A stretch of 64,000 nucleotides of DNA from JBQSUQ01 sp052384575 (GCA_052384575.1 JBQSUQ010000003.1), one strand, 5' to 3'. Shown: positions 8,629-18,783, counted from the first letter of the stretch. Notes: generated by a model from the sequence alone, not told the origin. Program-made: numbers and translations.

Positions 8629-9722
8629 TGAGTATATATATTTTTATTTTGCTGCTCTTAATTTTAGGTTCTATATTTGATTTATATAATAGCCGTATAA
8701 AAAATATTATATTTAATGTCCATTTCTTTTTTGTTTTTCTATTAGCTACCCTAAGATATGGGGTTGGAGTGGATTATTTTCAGTATGAGAATTTATTTGA
8801 TAATGCTTATCCTATATGGGATCTATCGTTAGATTATTTTCTGTATAATCAGCATAGTATAGAATGGGGTTATTTACTTCTAGAATCGTTAATAAAGTCC
8901 TTTACTCCAGATTATGCTATTTTTCTACTTATTTATAATTTTATACTATTTTATTTTTTATATAAAGGTATTAAAAATTATTCAAATTACAATATTCAGT
9001 TATTTTTGTTTTATTGTTTTATACTTCCGATTTATGCTATAGAAGCATATAGGCAAGCAATGGCTATGGTTATATTTCTGTATAACTCTAAAAATTTATT
9101 AAATGGGAATTTATATAAATACTCTTTTTGGGTTCTTGTTGGTTTTCTATTCCATAAGGTATCTTTGTTGTTGTTGCCTCTATATTTTCTTGTTAGAATT
9201 ACAATTTTTAGAAAGGTGTCATTTCTAATAGTATTAATAGTATTGTCGTTTTTGATTTCTTATTTTGATTTGGTTGGTAAATTTATCGAGTTTTTATTTT
9301 TATATTTTGGGGATAGCTCTTTAGTAAAAAGAGTTCACCTTTATTATTTTATTAAGCATGATCCAAGCCTAACAATAGGGTTTGTTGCGTATTTACAGAG
9401 ATTCATTATTATATCTATAGCCTTGTTCTATAGAAATCTATTTCAAGATAAAATTATACAACTTATATTGTTTTATCCAATAACCTATTTTATTTTTTCT
9501 AATGTAGGAGTTTTGGCAGGTAGAATATCAGCTATTTTTCTTGTTTTTTACTTGATCTATTTTGGGGGGTTATTAAGCAAGGATATAAAGTTAAAACCAT
9601 TTATTTTTATTTTTTTAATATTATATGGTTCTTCAATTTTTTATAAAGATATTCATACTTATCATAAGGATAAGGAAATATATACTCATATACCATATAA
9701 AAATGTGTTATTTGATAGGTAG
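8628..9722 (+). CDS. wzy: O-antigen-type polymerase (Wzy/EpsG family)
   Basis: 364 residues, nearly all hydrophobic, with many membrane helices. The conserved stretch TLRYGVGVDYFQYENLF near residue 40 is typical of EpsG/Wzy polymerases. A second conserved segment is EAYRQAMAMVIFLYNS near 135. Polymerases of this class are recognised mainly by topology and operon position. Here the flippase, two transferases and chain-length regulator support the call. Very AT-rich. Confidence 0.82.
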   Translation: MSIYIFILLLLILGSIFDLYNSRIKNIIFNVHFFFVFLLATLRYGVGVDYFQYENLFDNAYPIWDLSLDYFLYNQHSIEWGYLLLESLIKSFTPDYAIFLLIYNFILFYFLYKGIKNYSNYNIQLFLFYCFILPIYAIEAYRQAMAMVIFLYNSKNLLNGNLYKYSFWVLVGFLFHKVSLLLLPLYFLVRITIFRKVSFLIVLIVLSFLISYFDLVGKFIEFLFLYFGDSSLVKRVHLYYFIKHDPSLTIGFVAYLQRFIIISIALFYRNLFQDKIIQLILFYPITYFIFSNVGVLAGRISAIFLVFYLIYFGGLLSKDIKLKPFIFIFLILYGSSIFYKDIHTYHKDKEIYTHIPYKNVLFDR

Positions 9723-9727
9723 GATAA

Positions 9728-10684
9728 ATGGTAATTAAAAATAATTTTATATTTATAGTTAGTGGCTTTAGGAATTTATTATTAATTCTGTTGTTGCTTC
9801 CGAAAGATTCTATTGAAAATGGTTTGTTTGTTGCTGATTTTAACTTGAAATCACTTAAGTGGCTTAATTATAGAAAGAAAACTGTTTTCGTCAAGAAGCC
9901 TAAAAGTATAATAGAGAGTATATTTATGACGATTTATTTAAATATATACTCGTTTTTTATATTGAATAGGGGGAGTAGAGTTAATAGAGTTGTCTATGGA
10001 AGTGATCATATTATTGGAGCAAAATATTTCTTAAGGCGTTTTCCTTTTATCTTGATTGAGGATGGTACGGCAAATTATGACCCTAAATCATATCAACGTA
10101 GCTGGAAAAATAAATTGTTTTCTATCCCTACTTTTGGTGTATATAAAAATGTAACGAAGATTTATCTTACACAGAAAAAGAATATCCCTGATATTATAAA
10201 AAATAAGGTCGACTTTGTTGATGTTAGAGAACTTTGGAATAAAAAAACATCAGAGGAAAAAGATTATATATTAAGTTTTTTTAATATTGATGATATGAAA
10301 TTATCTATCTTAAAACAAAAGAAGCATATTTTATTCACTCAACCACTATCGGAAGATGGAGTTTTAACAGAAGAAGAAAAGGTAGATTTATACTCTAAAA
10401 TAGTTAAAAAATATGATAAAACCTCTTTAGTGATCAAACCTCATCCTAGAGAAAAAACGAATTATAGCATTTTATTTCCACAAACTTACATATTTGAAGA
10501 TGCTCTTCCTGCTGAGCTTTTAGAATTATTGGGAGTAGACTTTGAGCGAGTGATTACATTATTTTCTACAGCTGTTTTACAATATCCAAAAGAAAAAATA
10601 GATTTTTACGGTACTAATTGTCACTCTAAATTAATAGAACGTTTTGGTATAGTAGATATATTTGATGTTAATTGTAATTTATAA
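9728..10684 (+). CDS. siaA: family-52 sialyltransferase (SiaA/Lst type)
   Basis: 318 residues. It shows the GT52 pattern: FILIEDGTANYDP near residue 112, LFTQPLSEDGVL near 200, SLVIKPHPREKTNY near 240 and RVITLFSTAVLQYP near 280. Family members transfer Neu5Ac from CMP-Neu5Ac to terminal galactose on lipooligosaccharide. The H. influenzae hmg locus carries a sialyltransferase called siaA at this position between wzy and wbaP. It directly uses the product of the neuA gene four genes upstream. Confidence 0.85.
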   Translation: MVIKNNFIFIVSGFRNLLLILLLLPKDSIENGLFVADFNLKSLKWLNYRKKTVFVKKPKSIIESIFMTIYLNIYSFFILNRGSRVNRVVYGSDHIIGAKYFLRRFPFILIEDGTANYDPKSYQRSWKNKLFSIPTFGVYKNVTKIYLTQKKNIPDIIKNKVDFVDVRELWNKKTSEEKDYILSFFNIDDMKLSILKQKKHILFTQPLSEDGVLTEEEKVDLYSKIVKKYDKTSLVIKPHPREKTNYSILFPQTYIFEDALPAELLELLGVDFERVITLFSTAVLQYPKEKIDFYGTNCHSKLIERFGIVDIFDVNCNL

Positions 10685-10709
10685 TTGATTTGTTGGAGGT
10701 GTAGGGTAT

Positions 10710-12131
10710 ATGAGACGGCAGAAGGAACTAGTTTGTAAATTATTATTACTTATTTCGGATATATTGTCATTTTCTTTTTCCTTGTTTATGGCTATATATA
10801 TATTAAAGATAGTTTATGGAAATATAAATGTGTATTTGCCAGATGCGCAAATACTAGATGTATTTTCTTTACATTTGTTTTTAGGCGCTCTTTGTGTTAC
10901 TTGGTTTGCTATACGATTAAGACATTATACTTACCGTAAACCATTTTGGTTTGAACTAAAGGAAATAATAAGAACATTATTGATATTCTTTATTATTGAG
11001 CTGTCAGTGATGGCTTTTTCCAAATTATATATTTCACGTTATCTTTTCGTATCTGTATGGTTAATTAATTTAATATTATTTCCTCTAACTAGAATTGCAG
11101 TTAAACTTTATTTAATAAAAGCTAAATGGTATCTAAAAGAAACCGTTATAATTGGTAGTGCGAAAAATGCGATAGATGCCTATGTTGCACTACGAAGTGA
11201 AACCTATTTAGGTTTAGATATTAAATATTTTATATCATCAAATAAAGAATTAGTCTCACATTTTAATATTCCTGTGTTAAATGAGGACGAATTTAATCTT
11301 AAAGAAAAATTCTCTCAAAGATATACTCAATTTATTATTGCATTGGAAAATGAGGAATGCGATTTACAAGAACATTGGTTGCGTAAACTTGCATTGAATA
11401 AGTTTCGTTCTATATCAGTCATCCCTACCATAAGAGGTTTGCCATTATACAGTACTAATATGTCGTTTTTATTTAGCTATGAAATGATTTTATTAAGGGT
11501 GAATAATAATTTAGCTAAACGATCTTCCCGTATTTTAAAAAGAACAATGGATATCGTTTGTTCTATTTTGATTATTCTGTTGTTATCACCTGTATTATTA
11601 ACGCTATATTTCTTAATTAAGCGAGATGGTGGTGATGCAATTTATGGTCATAGTAGAATTGGGCGTAATGGGGAGCCATTTGATTGCCTTAAATTTAGAT
11701 CTATGGTGGTAAATTCTAAAGAGGTTTTAGAAGAACTTTTAGCAAATGATCCTGAAGCCCGTGCTGAATGGGAAAAAGATTTTAAACTTAAAAATGACCC
11801 TCGTATTACAAAAATCGGACATTTTATTCGTAAAACTAGTTTAGATGAGCTACCACAACTCTTTAATGTTCTTAAAGGGGAAATGAGTTTAGTTGGTCCT
11901 CGTCCAATTGTAAAAGATGAATTAGAACGCTACGAAGAAGATGTGGATTATTACTTAATGGCAAAACCAGGTATGACAGGTTTATGGCAAGTGAGTGGTC
12001 GTAATGACGTAGATTATGAAACTCGAGTATATTTCGATGCTTGGTATGTTAAAAACTGGTCATTATGGAATGATATTGCCATCTTATTTAAAACAGTAAA
12101 TGTGGTTTTGAAACGAGATGGTGCTTATTAA
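10710..12131 (+). CDS. wbaP: undecaprenyl-phosphate hexose-1-phosphate transferase (WbaP-like)
   Basis: 473 residues. Four to five membrane helices occupy the first 125 residues, then comes a cytosolic domain, then the sugar-transferase domain after about residue 280. That domain has KFRSMVVNS, the catalytic DELPQL, SLVGPRP and KPGMTGLWQVSGRN. It starts repeat-unit synthesis on undecaprenyl phosphate, probably with galactose-1-phosphate as in WbaP. It shares the full-length WbaP architecture, not the short PglC form. RBS TTGGAGGTG lies upstream. Confidence 0.93.
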   Translation: MRRQKELVCKLLLLISDILSFSFSLFMAIYILKIVYGNINVYLPDAQILDVFSLHLFLGALCVTWFAIRLRHYTYRKPFWFELKEIIRTLLIFFIIELSVMAFSKLYISRYLFVSVWLINLILFPLTRIAVKLYLIKAKWYLKETVIIGSAKNAIDAYVALRSETYLGLDIKYFISSNKELVSHFNIPVLNEDEFNLKEKFSQRYTQFIIALENEECDLQEHWLRKLALNKFRSISVIPTIRGLPLYSTNMSFLFSYEMILLRVNNNLAKRSSRILKRTMDIVCSILIILLLSPVLLTLYFLIKRDGGDAIYGHSRIGRNGEPFDCLKFRSMVVNSKEVLEELLANDPEARAEWEKDFKLKNDPRITKIGHFIRKTSLDELPQLFNVLKGEMSLVGPRPIVKDELERYEEDVDYYLMAKPGMTGLWQVSGRNDVDYETRVYFDAWYVKNWSLWNDIAILFKTVNVVLKRDGAY

Positions 12132-12134
12132 ACC

Positions 12135-13154
12135 ATGAAAATACTTATCACAGGCGGAGCTGGTTTTATTGGCTCTGCTTTTATTCGATATTTAATCAAT
12201 AACACAGATCATCTTGTTATTAATGTTGATAAATTGACTTATGCGGGGAATTTGTCTTCATTAGATGAAGTCTGTGTTTCTCCTCGCTATCATTTTTATC
12301 GGGAAGATATTTGCGATAGAAATGTGATGCAAGGAATTTTTACGCAACATCAGCCTGACGCGGTTATTCATTTGGCAGCCGAGAGTCATGTTGACCGCTC
12401 GATAAATGGTCCTGCTGATTTTATTCAAACTAATATTTTTGGTACTTATAACTTGCTCGAAATTGCGCGGGATTACTGGGCTAGTTTAGATGGGGATAAA
12501 AAAGCGCGGTTTATTTTTCAACATATTTCTACAGATGAAGTTTATGGTGATTTAAGTCCTAATGCTGCTCCCTTTGATGAACAAAGCCGATATCAACCAA
12601 GTAGTCCCTATTCTTCATCCAAAGCCGCAAGTGATCATTTAGTGAGAGCTTGGCATAGAACCTATGGTTTACCAATTTTACTGACTAATTGCTCGAATAA
12701 TTATGGGCCTTTCCAACATCCCGAAAAACTCATTCCTTTGATGGTTTCAAATGCTATTCAGGGAAAAAAATTACCCATTTATGGAAGCGGACAACAAGTT
12801 CGTGATTGGTTATTTGTGGAAGATCATATTGAGGCGCTTTATCTTGTATTGCAAAAAGGGCAAGTTGGTGAAACTTACAATATTGGTAGCAACTGTGAAA
12901 AAACTAATATTGATGTGGTGAATATGATTTGTGACCTATTAGAAGAATTCGTGCCAAACAAGCCAGCAGGTGTAGTTCAATATAAAGATTTAATTACTTA
13001 TGTTGCGGATCGTCCAGGTCATGATAAAAGGTATGCCATCAATTCAAGCAAAATTCAGCAACAACTCGGTTGGCAGCCTAAAGTCAATTTGGTGACGGGT
13101 TTACGCAAAACGGTAGAGTGGTATCTTCATCATACAAACTTGTGGAAAAAATAA
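12135..13154 (+). CDS. rmlB: dTDP-glucose 4,6-dehydratase
   Basis: 339 residues, full length. Short-chain dehydrogenase features are present: the NAD-binding ITGGAGFIGSAF at the N-terminus, STDEVYG near 136, the catalytic YSSSKAASDHL near 160 and NNYGPFQHPEKLIPL. It makes dTDP-4-keto-6-deoxyglucose from dTDP-glucose. RmlA, C and D are not in this cluster, so the product must be finished by enzymes encoded elsewhere or used as the 4-keto sugar. Codon usage is less AT-rich than in the transferases before it. Confidence 0.93.
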   Translation: MKILITGGAGFIGSAFIRYLINNTDHLVINVDKLTYAGNLSSLDEVCVSPRYHFYREDICDRNVMQGIFTQHQPDAVIHLAAESHVDRSINGPADFIQTNIFGTYNLLEIARDYWASLDGDKKARFIFQHISTDEVYGDLSPNAAPFDEQSRYQPSSPYSSSKAASDHLVRAWHRTYGLPILLTNCSNNYGPFQHPEKLIPLMVSNAIQGKKLPIYGSGQQVRDWLFVEDHIEALYLVLQKGQVGETYNIGSNCEKTNIDVVNMICDLLEEFVPNKPAGVVQYKDLITYVADRPGHDKRYAINSSKIQQQLGWQPKVNLVTGLRKTVEWYLHHTNLWKK

Positions 13155-13224
13155 AATTATCTCTGCCAATTCGTGTAGAAACTGATATATTGTAATCATT
13201 GTTTTTTTATTTTTAAGGATAAAA

Positions 13225-14526
13225 ATGAACGTTTTCCTTTCTTTTGAATCTTGCAGCGCAGAATGGGGTAAAAATGCTATTCTGAGTTTTCAAGATAATC
13301 AGGCGATTATTCATTGTTCGCAAAACTGCGAAAAAAAAGACCGCACTTTAGTGCAGAAAGCAGCTCGTAAGTTACGTAATCAAGGAATTTCTAATGCTGA
13401 TTTATCTGGAAACAATTGGTCATTGGAGTTTTGTTGGGCATTTTATCAAGGCTTTTATAGTGCAAAACAAGATTTCTCAGTAGATTTTCCAACACTATCT
13501 GAATTTGAGAACGAAGAGTTATTTAGCCGAATTGAATGTATTGATTTTGTACGTGAAATCATTAACTTACCCTCTGATGTCTTAACCCCTGAAGCATTGG
13601 TAAATCGAGCAGCTCAATTTATTGAACAACAAGCTGCGGCTTGGGAAGAAGGCGTTGTAAGTTATAACATCATTAAAGGCGATGAGTTAAAAGAATTAGG
13701 TTATCAAGGTATTTGGACTGTAGGGCGTGGCTCGGTAAATCCGCCTGCTATGTTACAGCTTGATTTTAATCCAACGGGCGATGAAACTGCGCCAGTTTTA
13801 GCTTGTTTAGTGGGCAAAGGCATTACTTTTGATACGGGTGGTTATAGCCTAAAGCCAAGCAACAATATGGACAGCATGAAATCTGATATGGGGGGTGCTG
13901 CTTTATTGACTGGCGCATTGGGTTTAGCGATCGCACAAGGATTGACGCTGCGAGTTAAACTTTATTTATGCTGTGCGGAAAATATGATTAGTAGCAATGC
14001 CTTCAAATTAGGGGATATTATTCAGTATCGAAATGATGTTTCGGTTGAAGTAATGAATACGGATGCTGAAGGGCGTTTGGTTTTAGCTGATGGTTTAATT
14101 GAGGCAAGCCAGCAGCAAGCACAATTTATTATTGATGCAGCAACATTGACTGGTGCGGCAAAAGTGGCGGTCGGTAACGATTATCACTCAGTACTTTCCA
14201 TGGACAATCTGCTGGTTGAAGATTTATTACATTCAGCTCAACAAACTCAAGAACCATTTTGGCGTTTACCATTTGAAGAACTACATCGCGGACAAATTTC
14301 TTCTGCTTTTGCAGATATATCAAATACAGGTTCTGTGGCTGTGAGTGCAGGGGCAAGTACTGCAACAGCATTTTTATCTTACTTTGTTGAAAATTATCAA
14401 CAAAATTGGTTACATATTGATTGCTCAGCCACTTATCGCAAATCGGCGAGCGATTTATGGGCAGTTGGGGCAACAGGGATTGGCGTGCAAACTCTTGCAG
14501 ACTTATTATTAACAAAAGGAGAATAA
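13225..14526 (+). CDS. pepB: peptidase B (leucyl aminopeptidase family M17)
   Basis: 433 residues. Cytoplasmic dinuclear-zinc aminopeptidase. Metal and active-site signature NTDAEGRLVLADGL lies near residue 277, with GKGITFDTGGYSLKPSNNMDSMKSDMGG near 193. The shorter, PepB-type N-terminal domain distinguishes it from PepA. It ends 1 base before ndk begins, so the two are probably co-transcribed. Confidence 0.95.
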   Translation: MNVFLSFESCSAEWGKNAILSFQDNQAIIHCSQNCEKKDRTLVQKAARKLRNQGISNADLSGNNWSLEFCWAFYQGFYSAKQDFSVDFPTLSEFENEELFSRIECIDFVREIINLPSDVLTPEALVNRAAQFIEQQAAAWEEGVVSYNIIKGDELKELGYQGIWTVGRGSVNPPAMLQLDFNPTGDETAPVLACLVGKGITFDTGGYSLKPSNNMDSMKSDMGGAALLTGALGLAIAQGLTLRVKLYLCCAENMISSNAFKLGDIIQYRNDVSVEVMNTDAEGRLVLADGLIEASQQQAQFIIDAATLTGAAKVAVGNDYHSVLSMDNLLVEDLLHSAQQTQEPFWRLPFEELHRGQISSAFADISNTGSVAVSAGASTATAFLSYFVENYQQNWLHIDCSATYRKSASDLWAVGATGIGVQTLADLLLTKGE

Positions 14527-14527
14527 C

Positions 14528-14953
14528 ATGGCATTAGAATATACATTTTCAATCATTAAGCCAGATGCGGTTGAGCGTAATTTAGTTGGTGCGATTTTAG
14601 CGCGTTTTGAATCAGCTGGTTTTCGTATTGCAGCGACAAAAATGTTGCATTTAAATCAAGAACAAGCAGAAGGTTTTTATGCAGAACACAAAGGAAAGTC
14701 TTTTTTTGAGGGATTGGTGCAATATATGATCTCTGCGCCCATTGTGGTTTCTGTATTAGAGAAAGAAAACGCGATAAAAGATTACCGCACTTTAATTGGT
14801 GTTACTGATCCGACATTAGCAGAAGAAGGTACGATTCGTCGTGATTTTGCGGAAACTAAAACCCGTAATTCAGTGCATGGTTCCGATAGCCCTGAAAGTG
14901 CGAAACGTGAAATTGCCTATTTCTTCGTGGAATCGGAAATTTGTTTAAAATAA
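14528..14953 (+). CDS. ndk: nucleoside diphosphate kinase
   Basis: 141 residues, typical length. It transfers the gamma phosphate between nucleoside triphosphates and diphosphates through a phosphohistidine. The active-site block RNSVHGSDSPESAKREI (histidine near 117) and the start TFSIIKPDAV are intact. RBS AAAAGGAG lies 5 bases before the ATG. A terminator follows. Confidence 0.97.
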   Translation: MALEYTFSIIKPDAVERNLVGAILARFESAGFRIAATKMLHLNQEQAEGFYAEHKGKSFFEGLVQYMISAPIVVSVLEKENAIKDYRTLIGVTDPTLAEEGTIRRDFAETKTRNSVHGSDSPESAKREIAYFFVESEICLK

Positions 14954-14975
14954 TGCCTGTGAGCGCAAGTTTTTT

Positions 14976-15008
14976 ATTCCCTGAATAATTAATTTAGGGA
15001 ATTTTTTT
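14976..15008 (+). terminator. intrinsic terminator after ndk
   Basis: ATTCCCT, a loop, AGGGAAT, then seven T residues. Confidence 0.8.
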
Positions 15009-15081
15009 ATGTAAAGATTGAAATTTATTCAAAAATCTGTATTATAGCCGTCTATACTTCTAAATGAAATTAAGGAATATT

Positions 15082-16236
15082 ATGTCTAGCTATTTATTTA
15101 CTTCTGAATCTGTATCAGAAGGCCATCCAGATAAAATCGCCGATCAAATCTCAGATGCGGTATTAGATGAAATTTTAAAACAAGATCCTAAAGCGCGCGT
15201 AGCTTGTGAAACCTATGTGAAAACCGGTATGGCGCTCGTTGGCGGTGAAATCACCACTTCTGCATGGGTAGATATTGAAAATTTAACGCGTCAAGTGATT
15301 TGCGATATTGGTTATAAACATTCAGAAATGGGCTTTGATGGTCATTCTTGTGCGGTGTTAAATGCTATTGGTAAACAATCTTCTGATATTAATCAGGGCG
15401 TGGATCGTGCAAATCCATTAGATCAAGGGGCGGGTGACCAAGGCATTATGTTTGGTTACGCGACCAATGAAACGGATGTATTAATGCCAGCAGCTATTAC
15501 TTATGCGCATCGTTTAATGGAACGCCAAGCAAAAGTGCGTAAAGATGGAACATTATCTTGGTTACGTCCAGATGCAAAAAGCCAAGTCACGCTAAAATAT
15601 GAAGATAACAAAATTGTTGGTGTTGACGCAGTGGTTCTTTCTACTCAACATTGCGATAGCGTAAATCAAAAAGATTTGCATGAAGCTGTGATGGAAGAAA
15701 TTATTAAACCTGTATTGCCTGCACAATGGTTATCAAAAGACACCAAATATTTTATTAATCCAACTGGGCGTTTTGTGATTGGTGGACCAATGGGAGATTG
15801 TGGTTTAACTGGTCGTAAAATCATCGTGGATACTTACGGCGGTGCAGCTCGCCATGGTGGCGGTGCATTCTCAGGTAAAGATCCTTCTAAAGTAGACCGC
15901 TCTGCTGCTTATGCGGCTCGTTATGTCGCGAAAAATATTGTTGCTGCAGGCCTTGCAGATCGTTGCGAAATTCAGCTTTCTTATGCAATTGGTGTGGCAG
16001 ATCCTACTTCTATTATGGTGGAAACCTTTGGTACCGGCAAAGTAGCAAACGAGTTATTAGTTGCCTTAGTGCGTGAATTCTTTGATTTACGTCCTTATGG
16101 CTTAATCAAAATGCTTGATTTAATCCAACCCATTTATCGTGAAACTGCAGCTTATGGCCACTTTGGGCGTGAACAATTCCCATGGGAAAAAGTGGATCGT
16201 GCAGAAGAATTACGTGCTGCAGCGGGCCTAAAATAA
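15082..16236 (+). CDS. metK: S-adenosylmethionine synthetase
   Basis: 384 residues from ATG at 15082. That start is chosen over one 18 bases upstream because AAGGA lies 7 bases before it and the protein then begins MSSYLFTSESVSEGHPDK, the universal MetK N-terminus. It makes SAM from methionine and ATP. GAGDQGIMFGYA (near 116) and GGGAFSGKDPSKVDRS (near 264) are the two family signatures. It ends in a strong terminator immediately before sprT. Confidence 0.97.
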   Translation: MSSYLFTSESVSEGHPDKIADQISDAVLDEILKQDPKARVACETYVKTGMALVGGEITTSAWVDIENLTRQVICDIGYKHSEMGFDGHSCAVLNAIGKQSSDINQGVDRANPLDQGAGDQGIMFGYATNETDVLMPAAITYAHRLMERQAKVRKDGTLSWLRPDAKSQVTLKYEDNKIVGVDAVVLSTQHCDSVNQKDLHEAVMEEIIKPVLPAQWLSKDTKYFINPTGRFVIGGPMGDCGLTGRKIIVDTYGGAARHGGGAFSGKDPSKVDRSAAYAARYVAKNIVAAGLADRCEIQLSYAIGVADPTSIMVETFGTGKVANELLVALVREFFDLRPYGLIKMLDLIQPIYRETAAYGHFGREQFPWEKVDRAEELRAAAGLK

Positions 16237-16251
16237 ATCATTTCACTATAT

Positions 16252-16278
16252 AAGGCGAGCTTGCTCGCCTTTCTTTTT
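16252..16278 (+). terminator. terminator between metK and sprT
   Basis: AAGGCGAGC-tt-GCTCGCCTT followed by TCTTTTT. The sprT start codon is the next base, so sprT translation needs readthrough or a promoter inside metK. Confidence 0.85.
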
Positions 16279-16785
16279 ATGCAAACAGAAACCCAATTCC
16301 GACATTTAAAAATGCAGGTGCAATGGCGGTTAACCCATTGTTTACAGATTGCAGAACAACATTTTAAGCGTCGTTTCCCTTCTCCTGCTGTCACTTATGA
16401 ACTGAAAGGCGTAAAAGCAGGTGTCGCTTATTTGCAGAAAAACCTTATTAAATTTAACCGTACTTTATTATTGGAAAACCCCACTGAATTTATCCAGCAA
16501 GTTGTGCCACATGAATTGGCGCATTTATTGGTCTATCAACAATTTGGTAGAGTGAAACCTCATGGTAAAGAATGGCAATTTGTGATGGAACATCTTTTTA
16601 ATTTGCCAGCGGATACTTGCCATCAATTTGATGTGACGAATGTACAAGGGCGTACTTTTGCTTATGAATGCCAATGCCAAACCCATTATTTAACGACTCG
16701 ACGTCATCATAATATTCAACGAAAAAGAGCGGTGTATTTATGCCGAAAATGTAATGCTCCATTGATTTATTCCAATAATGAATAG
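16279..16785 (+). CDS. sprT: SprT family zinc metalloprotein
   Basis: About 168 residues from the ATG at 16279, just behind the metK terminator. The zinc-protease motif is VVPHELAHLLVYQQFG (HExxH type HELAH). A C-terminal zinc ribbon is present (YECQCQTH ... YLCRKCNAP). The family is related to the eukaryotic Spartan protease; the bacterial role is poorly defined. No clear ribosome-binding site is visible because the terminator occupies that place. Confidence 0.88.
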   Translation: MQTETQFRHLKMQVQWRLTHCLQIAEQHFKRRFPSPAVTYELKGVKAGVAYLQKNLIKFNRTLLLENPTEFIQQVVPHELAHLLVYQQFGRVKPHGKEWQFVMEHLFNLPADTCHQFDVTNVQGRTFAYECQCQTHYLTTRRHHNIQRKRAVYLCRKCNAPLIYSNNE

Positions 16786-16899
16786 TTCTCCCCAAACTTT
16801 GTTTTCAGATGTATTTTTTCTTTTCCAAACTTGAAATTTATTTTTCTAAACCTATTTATATGAGGTATTTCAATAAATTTTGATAAAAAGGAAAAGTAT

Positions 16900-18783
16900 A
16901 TGTCAACCAATCAAGAAACGCGTGGTTTTCAGTCAGAAGTGAAACAGCTTCTTCAATTAATGATCCATTCTTTATATTCCAACAAAGAAATTTTCTTACG
17001 TGAACTTATCTCAAATGCTTCAGATGCAGCAGATAAATTACGCTTTAAAGCGTTATCCGCACCAGAACTTTATGAAGGCGATGGTGATTTAAAAGTACGC
17101 ATTAGCTTTGATGAAAGCAAAGGAACTCTGACGATTAGTGATAATGGTATTGGTATGACGCGTGAACAAGCGATTGATCATTTAGGTACCATTGCGAAAT
17201 CAGGAACGAAAGAATTTTTAACCGCACTTGGTAGTGACCAAGCGAAAGATAGCCAATTGATTGGCCAGTTTGGCGTTGGTTTTTATTCAGCGTTTATTGT
17301 TGCGGATAAAGTAACGGTGAAAACAAGAGCAGCTGGCGAAGCAGCTGGTAAAGGGGTGTTGTGGGAATCTGCTGGCGAAGGGGAATATTCGGTTGCTGAT
17401 ATTGAGAAAAAAGATCGCGGTACAGAAATTACCTTACATTTACGTGAAGATGAAAAAGAATTCTTAAATGAATGGCGATTACGTGAAATTATCGGTAAAT
17501 ATTCGGATCATATTGGTTTGCCTGTTGAGATTTTGGCAAAAGAATATGACGATGAAGGCAAAGAAACTGGCATTAAATGGGAAAAAATCAATAAAGCGCA
17601 AGCGCTATGGACACGTGCGAAAGGCGATATTTCTGATGATGAATATAAAGAATTCTATAAGCACTTAAGCCATGACTTTGCTGATCCATTATTATGGGCA
17701 CATAATAAAGTAGAAGGAAATCAAGAATATACTAGCCTTTTATATGTGCCGTCAAAAGCGCCTTGGGATTTATTTAATCGTGAACATAAACATGGCTTGA
17801 AACTCTATGTTCAACGAGTGTTTATTATGGATGATGCGGAACAATTCATGCCAAATTATTTGCGTTTTATGCGTGGCTTAATTGATAGTAATGATTTACC
17901 GCTTAATGTTTCTCGTGAGATTTTGCAAGATAACAAAGTCACTGCGGCGTTACGTAAAGCATTGACCAAGCGTTCATTACAAATGTTGGAAAAACTGGCC
18001 AATGATGATGCTGAGAAATATCAAGGTTTTTGGAAAGAATTTGGTTTGGTATTGAAAGAAGGTCCAGCAGAGGATGTGGCTAACAAAGAAAGCATTGCTA
18101 AATTACTCAGATTTGCTTCAACTCACAATGAAAGCAGTGAGCAAAACGTGTCGCTCAGCGATTATGTTGCACGCATGAAAGAAGGGCAAAAAGCCATTTA
18201 TTATATTACGGCAGATAGTTATGTTGCTGCGAAAAACTCACCGCACTTAGAACTCTTTAATAAGAAAGGCATTGAAGTGCTATTACTTTCAGATCGTATT
18301 GATGAATGGATGTTAAGTTATTTAACAGAATTTGATGGCAAGCAATTACAAACAATCAGCAAAGCCGATTTGGATTTAGGGGATTTGGCAGATAAAGAGC
18401 CAGAGCAACAAAAAGAGCAAGATGAACAATTTTCTTCTTTTGTTGAGCGCGTGAAAACCTTATTAGGCGATCGAGTAAAAGAAGTGCGTTTAACACATCG
18501 ATTAACTGATACACCAGCTATTGTCTCAACTGGTGATGATCAGATGACGACGCAAATGGCAAAATTATTTGCAGCGATGGGACAACAGGCGCCAGAAGTG
18601 AAATATACTTTTGAACTTAACCCAGAACATAGTTTAGTGAAGAAAGTCGCTGATGTTGCTGATGAACAATTATTTGCAGATTGGATTGAGTTATTGTTAG
18701 AACAAGCAATGTTTGCAGAACGAGGCACATTGGAAAATCCAATGGCATTTATTAAGCGTATGAATGCCTTTTTACAAAAATAG
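16900..18783 (+). CDS. htpG: molecular chaperone HtpG (Hsp90)
   Basis: 627 residues, full length. The GHKL ATP-binding N-terminus carries NKEIFLRELISNASDAADKLR, ISDNGIGMTREQ and GQFGVGFYSAF. The middle-domain catalytic loop includes NYLRFMRGLIDSNDLPLNVSRE. It is a cytoplasmic ATP-dependent chaperone. RBS AAAAGGAAAAG precedes the start. No sigma-32 promoter was identified with confidence. Confidence 0.97.
   Translation: MSTNQETRGFQSEVKQLLQLMIHSLYSNKEIFLRELISNASDAADKLRFKALSAPELYEGDGDLKVRISFDESKGTLTISDNGIGMTREQAIDHLGTIAKSGTKEFLTALGSDQAKDSQLIGQFGVGFYSAFIVADKVTVKTRAAGEAAGKGVLWESAGEGEYSVADIEKKDRGTEITLHLREDEKEFLNEWRLREIIGKYSDHIGLPVEILAKEYDDEGKETGIKWEKINKAQALWTRAKGDISDDEYKEFYKHLSHDFADPLLWAHNKVEGNQEYTSLLYVPSKAPWDLFNREHKHGLKLYVQRVFIMDDAEQFMPNYLRFMRGLIDSNDLPLNVSREILQDNKVTAALRKALTKRSLQMLEKLANDDAEKYQGFWKEFGLVLKEGPAEDVANKESIAKLLRFASTHNESSEQNVSLSDYVARMKEGQKAIYYITADSYVAAKNSPHLELFNKKGIEVLLLSDRIDEWMLSYLTEFDGKQLQTISKADLDLGDLADKEPEQQKEQDEQFSSFVERVKTLLGDRVKEVRLTHRLTDTPAIVSTGDDQMTTQMAKLFAAMGQQAPEVKYTFELNPEHSLVKKVADVADEQLFADWIELLLEQAMFAERGTLENPMAFIKRMNAFLQK

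Noticed and set aside
14129..14515. 128-residue frame antisense to pepB
   Set aside because: Shadow of the conserved pepB frame; no ribosome-binding site.
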